A stretch of 13,064 bases of DNA from CAZLBC01 sp964557575 (GTDB lineage: Bacteria > Planctomycetota > Phycisphaerae > SM23-33): positions 1 through 13,064 of the forward strand of contig CAZLBC010000120.1 of assembly GCA_964557575.1 (NCBI GenBank), written 5' to 3'. The translations under genes and the position numbers were made by a program. Of the stretch, positions 8,267-13,064 are shown one piece after another. The notes below the pieces were generated by a model. That model made no database searches. It was not told the origin of the DNA and saw nothing but the letters and a program-made list of their open reading frames with translations. Position 1 is the stretch's first letter. Every line of letters starts with the position of its first letter.

Positions 8267-8431
8267 AGCTGGTTTCATAACTTCAATTTGGACTACAAGC
8301 GGCTCTTTTGCCGTCTGGCGGCGTCACGAAAACTCGACATATTTCCTTAATATGTCGTCGTTTCCGTTCCTTGCCAGATCGACAAAATACCTCGCTTTCG
8401 CTACCAAAGCAAGTTATGAAACCAGCTCTAG
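8263..8431. mobile_element. MITE-like palindromic element, copy 1
   Basis: A 169-bp element bounded by perfect 21-bp inverted repeats (8263-8283 and 8411-8431; outer part CTAGAGCTGGTTTCATAA). The inside also folds back: TCTGGC pairs with GCCAGA, TTTTG with CAAAA, and at the centre CGACATATT (8335-8343) pairs with AATATGTCG (8349-8357) around a 5-nt loop. There is no room for a transposase. Both ends carry CTAG, which could be the end of the repeat or a TA/CTAG target duplication as in the IS630 or IS5 families. It begins inside the stop codon of the preceding gene, which stays TAG. A diverged second copy lies at 11251-11411. Confidence 0.85.
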
Positions 8432-8532
8432 GCAACCGGCAGACGGAATTCAGCTCCGGCGGGCCGCCCGGGGATAGCCGTTGGGAACACCCCTCCCGGA
8501 GGCGGGCATTCAGCGCGGGACAAAACAGCATG

Positions 8533-8657
8533 GTTTTGCCGGAATCTGAATTGTCGCGCAGTTTTGCCGACCCTTTGTTGTATATAAATATAAAACCGGA
8601 TGTCCTTCGATTACTGCCGGTATTCATATGCCGTATCACGAAAGGGCCGTTTTGCCG
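8533..8657 (+). repeat. Three direct copies of GTTTTGCCG upstream of the DUF6263-like/Sel1 gene
   Basis: The 9-mer GTTTTGCCG occurs at 8533-8541, 8561-8569 and 8649-8657, all on the plus strand, within the gap before the gene at 8693. The first copy also forms the right arm of a small stem (CAAAAC/GTTTTG, 8521-8538). They may be binding sites or chance. The rest of 8432-8692 contains GC-rich near-palindromes (around 8457-8475 and 8495-8507) and no gene. Confidence 0.4.
8564..8594 (+). promoter_or_regulatory. Possible promoter of the DUF6263-like/Sel1 gene
   Basis: A very AT-rich block (TATATAAATATAAAA from 8581) stands out in GC-rich surroundings about 100 bp before the start codon. TATAAA at 8589-8594 has TTGCCG 19 bp upstream, which is a weak -35. 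The exact boxes are uncertain. Confidence 0.35.
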
Positions 8658-8692
8658 GTTTTGGAACGTATTCACGATAAGGAGATTGTACC

Positions 8693-10108
8693 ATGTCCCC
8701 ACGAACAACAGTTGGCATATTGGTCCTGACAATCGTCGCCGCGTTCCCGGCCGCCGCGGGAAATACCACCGACAAGATACGGCTGGCCTATACCTACGAA
8801 CCGGGTGTGTACATTACGACGCAGAAGAACACAGGCCATATGACTATCGACTGCAGCCTCGACGGCCGTCAGATTCTTGATCAAACAATAAATCTCGACT
8901 TCCTGTTCGTCTGTGAGATGGACATCAGCCGGCCGAACCCAGCGGGCCAACGGACAGCCCTGCTCACCTATAAACGCATAAAGGTTTCCATGATCTCGCC
9001 GGTGGTAAACAATACATTTGATTCTACCGATGCATCGACGATGAATACGCCTTTTGCCGCATCCATGAAAGCCCTGATGGACCTCGAGTTGAAAGCCACC
9101 ATCAGCGGGGAGAACAAGATCGTCAAGACGGAAGGTCTGAAGAAATTCATGGATGAGATGAGCCGGAAGGACCCCGCGTCCGCCGAGATGCTGAAGAAAG
9201 TGAACGCGAAGGGACAATTTCTTGACACAACTATCAGGGATTCCATCGGCGGCGCCCAGCTTCTGCCGGAGCGTTCCGTCGGAACGGGTGACACGTGGAA
9301 AGCCCAAAGAATGATCGAACTGGCCTTCATCGGAGAGACTAAAAATGTAATGCACAGCCGGCTCAGGAATATCAGCAATAGGGATAGAGGGAAAATCGCC
9401 GTCATCGAGGCGAACGGCTCGATCAACATCGACAAACCAACCACGATCAATCACAAGGGCCAGGAACTATTGCTTGATAGTACCAATGTAGACTGCAAAC
9501 GGGTTGTGCAATTAAACGTCACCCGGGGTTTCGCGGAGAAAACACAGGAAACACGAAAAGGAGGAATGATACTGACGGCGACTTCACCCGCCAACCAGGT
9601 TCTTATAACAAAAAGTAGGTTCTCCATGTCGAATGAAATTACAACCAAAAAGCAGGGTTCGTCATTGAGAACTCAAAAAGCGGTGAACCAGTCGAAAAAA
9701 ACGGCTGCCGGTGATGACGACGACGAGATCCGGGATCTTAAACACAGGACTGCCGTAGAGCAGAACCGTCTCGGGTTGCAGTATGCCACCGGGGACGGCG
9801 TTTCACGCGATTGTTCCGAGGCGGTAAAATGGTTCCGCAAGGCCGCTGCGCTGGGATATGACCGGGCCCAGAACAACCTCGGCGTCTGTTACGACCGCGG
9901 CACCGGCATCACCGAAAACGACGAAGAAGCAGCCAAGTGGTTCCGCAAGGCGGCCGCTCAGGGAAACGCGGAAGCGCAATACAATCTCGGTACCTGTTAT
10001 GAACACGGCCGGGGGGTGAAAGCGGATACGGCAGAGGCCGTGAAGTGGTACCGGGCGGCCGCCGATCAGGGCAATAAAAAAGCGAAAAAGAAACTGGAAT
10101 CGCCGTGA
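8693..10108 (+). CDS. Exported DUF6263-like protein with three C-terminal Sel1 repeats
   Basis: A 471-residue protein with AAGGAG 8 nt before the ATG. Residues 1-22 are a Sec signal peptide (VGILVLTIVAAFPAAA, then GN), so the product is exported. Residues about 25-330 look beta-rich (RLAYTYEPGVYITTQ, later GTGDTWKAQ) and resemble the DUF6263-type exported proteins. That assignment rests on pattern only. A Lys/Asp-rich linker (KTAAGDDDDE) leads to three Sel1-like repeats at about 355-468, each with the A-x-x-x-L-G-x-x-Y-x-x-G-x-G and A-x-K-W-[FY]-R-[KA]-A-A signature. Sel1 arrays bind partner proteins, so this may be a scaffold in the periplasm or on the envelope. The gene for a zinc-ribbon protein follows 63 bp later on the same strand and may be co-transcribed. 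Confidence 0.9.
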   Translation: MSPRTTVGILVLTIVAAFPAAAGNTTDKIRLAYTYEPGVYITTQKNTGHMTIDCSLDGRQILDQTINLDFLFVCEMDISRPNPAGQRTALLTYKRIKVSMISPVVNNTFDSTDASTMNTPFAASMKALMDLELKATISGENKIVKTEGLKKFMDEMSRKDPASAEMLKKVNAKGQFLDTTIRDSIGGAQLLPERSVGTGDTWKAQRMIELAFIGETKNVMHSRLRNISNRDRGKIAVIEANGSINIDKPTTINHKGQELLLDSTNVDCKRVVQLNVTRGFAEKTQETRKGGMILTATSPANQVLITKSRFSMSNEITTKKQGSSLRTQKAVNQSKKTAAGDDDDEIRDLKHRTAVEQNRLGLQYATGDGVSRDCSEAVKWFRKAAALGYDRAQNNLGVCYDRGTGITENDEEAAKWFRKAAAQGNAEAQYNLGTCYEHGRGVKADTAEAVKWYRAAADQGNKKAKKKLESP

Positions 10109-10171
10109 CCCAAAACAGGGTCTCCGGGACGAAGGTATCCACGAGGTGCAAAACACCGAGGAGTCGACGCC

Positions 10172-11059
10172 ATGAAGCGGGAAAAAGCCGGTTATTCAAA
10201 GTTATTTTGCCTCAGGTGCAACAGGAAACTCGATCGCAAAACAAAAACCATGTCTGTCGACGGAGGAAAGGTCTGCGAGGACTGTATCAAGCCGTATTTG
10301 AAAGAGCGGCGCTTAACCCGCAACAAGAGCGCGAATAGCGAGAAAAAAGCACAACGTGGAAACAATATGAACAAACCACCTCGTGATAACCTCCACAAGA
10401 AAAAGCCGCAGAAGGGCCGGGACCGTCAACGTGAAATAGACAGTTTTTTTAGAAGTAGTGAACCACAGAAATTATTCAGCATAAAACCTGTTATAAGTGA
10501 GCTTGGGGTAGGCTCACTTATTTTTACGGATAAAGGAATTTGTTTCATATCACTTCGATCGCTCCCTTACTACACATCAAAAAAAGGGGGGAAGGCCTTT
10601 GGGACACAACTAAGCTTTTGGGGTTCAATATTTGCGTTCCTAAGCGCTGGTCTTCTCGGGGCATTTCTATTCAATACCATAAGAGATGATTTGCGAGAAA
10701 AAGGGCCGCGAAAAACGGATTCGTTAGATAGAAATAAATTGGATAAATTAGAGGCTTCATATTCGCTTAGAAAAATACTGGAACATGCAAAGAGACTGTT
10801 TATATTCAATAATGATAAGATAGTAAAGTTAGATATCCCGGGATTTGCCGGGGGAAAGATTTCGATTTACACTCCTACAGATAAATTGCATTTTTCTCCC
10901 GTTGACACAGTGTCATATCAAATAATTAAGAGCATGAAATCTTATGCAATATCGGCAGGTATAAAAGTTGTCTCAAGTAAAACTGCTTTGGCGTTGATAT
11001 GTATCTTGAGTATGATAGGTTTTATTATATTATTCACCGTTGTTTGTTTGCTTCATTAG
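10172..11059 (+). CDS. Zinc-ribbon protein with two transmembrane segments, function unknown
   Basis: A 295-residue protein with GAGGAG 8 nt before the ATG. Four cysteines near the start (C13-L-R-C16 and C35-E-D-C38) form a likely zinc ribbon or LIM-like knuckle. A Lys/Arg-rich, probably disordered linker (about 45-95) follows. The rest has two hydrophobic segments, about 147-169 (LSFWGSIFAFLSAGLLGAF) and 269-294 (TALALICILSMIGFIILFTV). Between them lies a domain of about 100 residues with likely beta strands (RLFIFNNDKIVKLDIPG). Base composition changes inside the gene: hand counts give 62% GC at 10021-10080, but 30% at 10441-10500 and 30% at 10921-10980. The N-terminal ribbon matches the host composition and the C-terminal membrane part does not, so it may be a fusion with acquired DNA. 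No family recognised. Confidence 0.85.
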   Translation: MKREKAGYSKLFCLRCNRKLDRKTKTMSVDGGKVCEDCIKPYLKERRLTRNKSANSEKKAQRGNNMNKPPRDNLHKKKPQKGRDRQREIDSFFRSSEPQKLFSIKPVISELGVGSLIFTDKGICFISLRSLPYYTSKKGGKAFGTQLSFWGSIFAFLSAGLLGAFLFNTIRDDLREKGPRKTDSLDRNKLDKLEASYSLRKILEHAKRLFIFNNDKIVKLDIPGFAGGKISIYTPTDKLHFSPVDTVSYQIIKSMKSYAISAGIKVVSSKTALALICILSMIGFIILFTVVCLLH

Positions 11060-11250
11060 GCAGAACATATTGCGGGCCAGGGATAGTGCCAGCATATTGG
11101 CTTGCGAAAGTCGCGAACGCGCCGAGCCGACCACAGCCGCCTCGGTGTGCCGAAATTCCGGGCTATTCATTTTTTTTTCAGCCGGGAAGACAACGCGAGG
11201 AGAATACATTGCTCATCATGAAAGTCGGCCGCATTTCTGAACCCAGGTAG

Positions 11251-11411
11251 TACCGGCTTCATAATCTGCCTTGCCGGTAAAAGCGCGGCTTGTTGTCGTA
11301 TCCGGCGAGGAAGTGAAGCGATCGCATATCAAGGAGATATGTCGATTTTTATGACGCAGCCAGGCGACAAAAGGAGTGATGGAAAACTGAATCGAGGTTA
11401 TGATACCGGTC
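11251..11411. mobile_element. MITE-like palindromic element, copy 2 (diverged, opposite orientation)
   Basis: Imperfect inverted repeats (11251-11267 and 11395-11411) agree at 13 of 17 positions and align with the ends of copy 1 when copy 1 is reversed. Inner blocks also match, for example GACGCAGCCAGGCGACAAAA here and GACGCCGCCAGACGGCAAAA in reversed copy 1. The central hairpin keeps the same AAGGA loop (11331-11335), and the loop-closing pair is C-G here but T-A in copy 1. This is an older, decayed member of the family. In the same 11060-11556 gap, 11060-11250 holds only a T9 run inside a weak stem (about 11155-11190) and no gene. Confidence 0.75.
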
Positions 11412-11430
11412 ATAAGTAACATGCGGCGCG

Positions 11431-11525
11431 GCGGCATTTCTAAGCCGATTCCGTTCGCCTGCGAGCGTCGTCGGCCCTGCGGGCCGACAGGGGGGCGATG
11501 CCCCCCGGCCCCCCTTCCAAAGGGT
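11431..11525. repeat. Cluster of GC-rich hairpins between convergent genes (REP-like, possible bidirectional terminator)
   Basis: Several stems follow one another: CGGC/GCCG at 11431-11446; GTCGGCCC-TGC-GGGCCGAC at 11470-11488 (perfect 8 bp); GGGGGGC-GAT-GCCCCCC at 11490-11506 (perfect 7 bp); and a small CCCTT/AAGGG stem near 11513-11525. They lie between the stop codons of two convergent genes, so they could end transcription from both sides. The arrangement resembles REP-type repeats, but only one copy is in the window. Confidence 0.55.
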
Positions 11526-11556
11526 AAAAGGGCAAAGCACACAGGGTAACACAACC

Positions 11557-12729
11557 TCAGTCCACGCCGGCCGACAGGGGAACAACCACCCGGAAGCCGT
11601 GAAAATGGAACCGGCGCCCGGGGTCGTCCCCGCTGCGGCGCGCCGAGCGGCAGTGACGTGGTAGATTGTACCACGAACCGCCGCGACGCACACGGTATTT
11701 TCCCGAGGATGGTCCCGCCGGGTCCTTCGCCTCCTCGTCCGCGTAGTTTTCATACCAATCCTCGCACCATTCCCACACGTTCCCATGCATATCGTGCAGT
11801 CCCCACGGATTGGGTTTCTTTTGACCAACGGGGTGTGTTTCTTCATCACTGTTACTACAATACCAGGCATACACCCCTAAATCGTCACTGTCGTCTCCGA
11901 AGCTGAAACGCGTGGTCGTCCCGGCCCGGCAGGCATACTCCCACTCCGCCTCCGTCGGAAGACGGACCTCGTGCCCCGTTTTCTTGGACAGGACTTCACA
12001 GAATCCCACCGCGTCGTTCCAGGATACCCCTTCCACCGGCCTTTCGGCACCTTTGAAACGACTGGGATTCCGCCCCATGACCGCGGCGTACTGTTCCTGG
12101 GTCACCTCGCAGATACCCAGGTAGAAGGGCTTGCTTATCGTGACCGTATGCCGGGGGCCTTCGCCACCGTAACGCCCCTCCTCATCCTTCGGCGAACCCA
12201 TCATAAAGGACCCGGCCGGGATCTTCACAAATTCGAGCGTCACGCCATCCCCCAGATCGGGTGCGAGGGACACCTCATGTTCTTCATCTTTTCGGCTATG
12301 GGGCTCGTTTTTCCCCATGACCATAACTGCCATGAGAACACCGCCGACAACAAGAACACCAGCAAAAACAACGGCGGCAATCAACACGCGCCGAGACTTT
12401 TTTTCGGGCACTCGCTGCGTGAAGCCGCACCGTGGACATTCCTCTTTTTGACCGCTCAGTTCGGCGGCCACAACCAGCCTGGCCTTGCATTTCAGGCACT
12501 GGTAGCTAATCTCGCCCTTTTGGCCTTTTGGGGGTCCCGCCTGTTTCCCCGGCGCCTTTCCGCCGGTAATGCGAAACGCAAGATCCCCCTTTGTTATCGT
12601 TTCATCAGGAGGAATAAAGACCATTCTCCCGTCATCAAGCCGGAACGCGTAATCACCGTTCTCGTCGCGCTCCGTCGCCTTCAATCGTTTGATGAGCTTT
12701 CCGTTTTTCCTGATCTCCAGGTACGCCAC
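11557..12729 (-). CDS. Zinc-ribbon, membrane-anchored FGE-sulfatase-domain protein
   Basis: A 390-residue protein from the GTG at 12729, chosen because GGAAGGAG lies 7 nt upstream and the N-terminus (MAYLEIRKNGKLIKRL) then lines up with the kinase gene. The frame could extend 13 codons to an ATG at 12768. Order: shared module 1-57; zinc ribbon C78-x2-C81 and C98-x2-C101; transmembrane helix about 114-138; formylglycine-generating-enzyme/sulfatase-modifying-factor domain about 160-385. Family landmarks include F-V-K-I-P-A-G-S-F-M-M-G, P-T-E-A-E-W-E-Y-A-C-R-A-G, H-D-M-H-G-N-V-W-E-W and R-R-G-G-S-W. C360 lines up with one catalytic cysteine of true FGE, but the partner position five residues earlier is N355. 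It is therefore unlikely to be a genuine sulfatase activator. Many such bacterial domains have other or unknown roles. The module and ribbon would be cytoplasmic and the FGE domain outside. Confidence 0.93.
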   Translation of the reverse strand: MAYLEIRKNGKLIKRLKATERDENGDYAFRLDDGRMVFIPPDETITKGDLAFRITGGKAPGKQAGPPKGQKGEISYQCLKCKARLVVAAELSGQKEECPRCGFTQRVPEKKSRRVLIAAVVFAGVLVVGGVLMAVMVMGKNEPHSRKDEEHEVSLAPDLGDGVTLEFVKIPAGSFMMGSPKDEEGRYGGEGPRHTVTISKPFYLGICEVTQEQYAAVMGRNPSRFKGAERPVEGVSWNDAVGFCEVLSKKTGHEVRLPTEAEWEYACRAGTTTRFSFGDDSDDLGVYAWYCSNSDEETHPVGQKKPNPWGLHDMHGNVWEWCEDWYENYADEEAKDPAGPSSGKYRVRRGGSWYNLPRHCRSARRSGDDPGRRFHFHGFRVVVPLSAGVD

Positions 12730-12736
12730 CGGTGTG

Positions 12737-12744
12737 CTCCTTCC
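12737..12744 (-). promoter_or_regulatory. Ribosome binding site for the GTG start of the FGE-domain gene
   Basis: GGAAGGAG on the minus strand, 7 nt before the GTG at 12729. It falls inside the longer frame from 12768, so it argues for the shorter protein. Confidence 0.75.
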
Positions 12745-12796
12745 ATCCGTATATCTGTACCACGACACGGGAAATATACTGCGCGAAACCGGTAAG

Positions 12797-12802
12797 ATTA
12801 TA
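12797..12802 (-). promoter_or_regulatory. -10 box for the FGE-domain gene
   Basis: A perfect TATAAT on the minus strand about 68 nt before the GTG start. No convincing -35 is visible at 16-18 bp (the best is TTTCGC), so an activator may be needed. Confidence 0.45.
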
Positions 12803-12920
12803 CAACAATCGCCGACCCCGCGAAAGAACCACGCTGCCGGATGGCCGGGCGCCCCCCCACCCCCGACAACGCCTTTTTTATTTTTCCGCGCAGTGAGATC
12901 CGGTTTCGGGTGTACAGACA

Positions 12921-12952
12921 GGCGGAACGTTCCGCCCGTAACCGGGCGGGAC
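12921..12952. repeat. Perfect 16-bp palindrome overlapping a 10-bp hairpin
   Basis: GGCGGAACGTTCCGCC (12921-12936) is its own reverse complement. Its right half also pairs with the next bases: GTTCCGCCCG (12929-12938), loop TAAC, CGGGCGGGAC (12943-12952), a 10-bp stem with one T-G pair. Two alternative folds share one arm. It sits about 120 bp upstream of the -10 box of the FGE-domain gene. The remainder of 12803-13064 holds a C-rich run (12852-12864) and no gene I can support. Confidence 0.6.
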
Positions 12953-13064
12953 GGCAGTCACGCACACGAGACAGACGGAGAGAAACCCGATGGGCCTGTA
13001 CCTCATGAAATAGGGTGCTCGCTTAAAATACTGTAGAGCATTGGGTTATTCTGCCGATACATTA

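Noticed and set aside
8308..8880. A 190-residue plus-strand frame crossing MITE-like copy 1 and the start of the Sel1 gene
   Set aside because: It crosses two inverted repeats, has no ribosome site, and overlaps a well-supported gene. Its similarity to a frame over copy 2 is explained by shared element ancestry, though the RHISLIC similarity is noted as a finding.
11155..11190. T9 run as an intrinsic terminator for the zinc-ribbon/TM gene
   Set aside because: The T-run lies in the loop of a weak stem (TTCCGGGCT/AGCCGGGAA with one mismatch), not after a stem, and is about 100 bp beyond the stop codon.
11349..11870. Minus-strand frame over the hairpin cluster, MITE-like copy 2 and the end of the FGE-domain gene
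   Set aside because: It is low-complexity Arg/Gly/Pro-rich, read through palindromic repeats and antiparallel-frame overlap with a clear gene, and has no ribosome site.
12990..13013. Seven-codon frame MGLYLMK with GGAG upstream near the right edge
   Set aside because: It is too short to support as a gene. It could be a leader peptide for something beyond the window, but nothing here shows that.

Overview
The window looks like chromosomal DNA of a GC-rich bacterium of the Planctomycetota or a related PVC-type lineage. This is inferred from protein architecture, not from a marker gene: a membrane-anchored Ser/Thr kinase fused to 14 WD40 repeats, a terpenoid-cyclase-fold/DUF4159-like/NPCBM-like exported giant, a Sel1-repeat exported protein and an FGE-sulfatase-domain membrane protein. 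No rRNA, tRNA, CRISPR array or transposase gene was seen.

Layout. On the minus strand, from about 4.9 kb leftward, a promoter at 4906-4935 drives an exported protein of unknown function (3617-4828). Its stop overlaps by one base the GTG start of the kinase-WD40 gene (204-3617). A 5'-truncated view of a third minus-strand gene follows at the left edge (1-64). Divergently, a plus-strand promoter (5024-5053) and a hairpin-rich leader of about 245 nt precede the large exported protein (5305-8266). Its signal-peptide frame is separated from the body by a 7-bp tandem duplication. A 169-bp palindromic MITE-like element begins in that gene's stop codon. Next come a plus-strand pair: an exported DUF6263-like/Sel1 protein (8693-10108) and a zinc-ribbon/two-TM protein with an AT-rich 3' part (10172-11059). 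The convergent gap 11060-11556 holds a second, diverged copy of the MITE-like element and a block of GC-rich hairpins. It is followed by a minus-strand zinc-ribbon/TM/FGE-domain gene (11557-12729). The right end (12730-13064) contains that gene's promoter and a 16-bp palindrome with an overlapping hairpin, and no convincing gene.

How the genes fit together. Three minus-strand genes (left edge, kinase-WD40, FGE-domain) start with the same short module, roughly M-x-[FY]-L-E-I-x-K-x-G-[KR]-[LV]-[VI]-[KR]-R, attached to different downstream domains. Most other products carry signal peptides or membrane segments. The simplest reading is an envelope-associated signalling and surface-protein neighbourhood in which the shared module is a common cytoplasmic adaptor. 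The module, the two-copy MITE-like family and the 7-bp frameshifting duplication are the items most worth following up.
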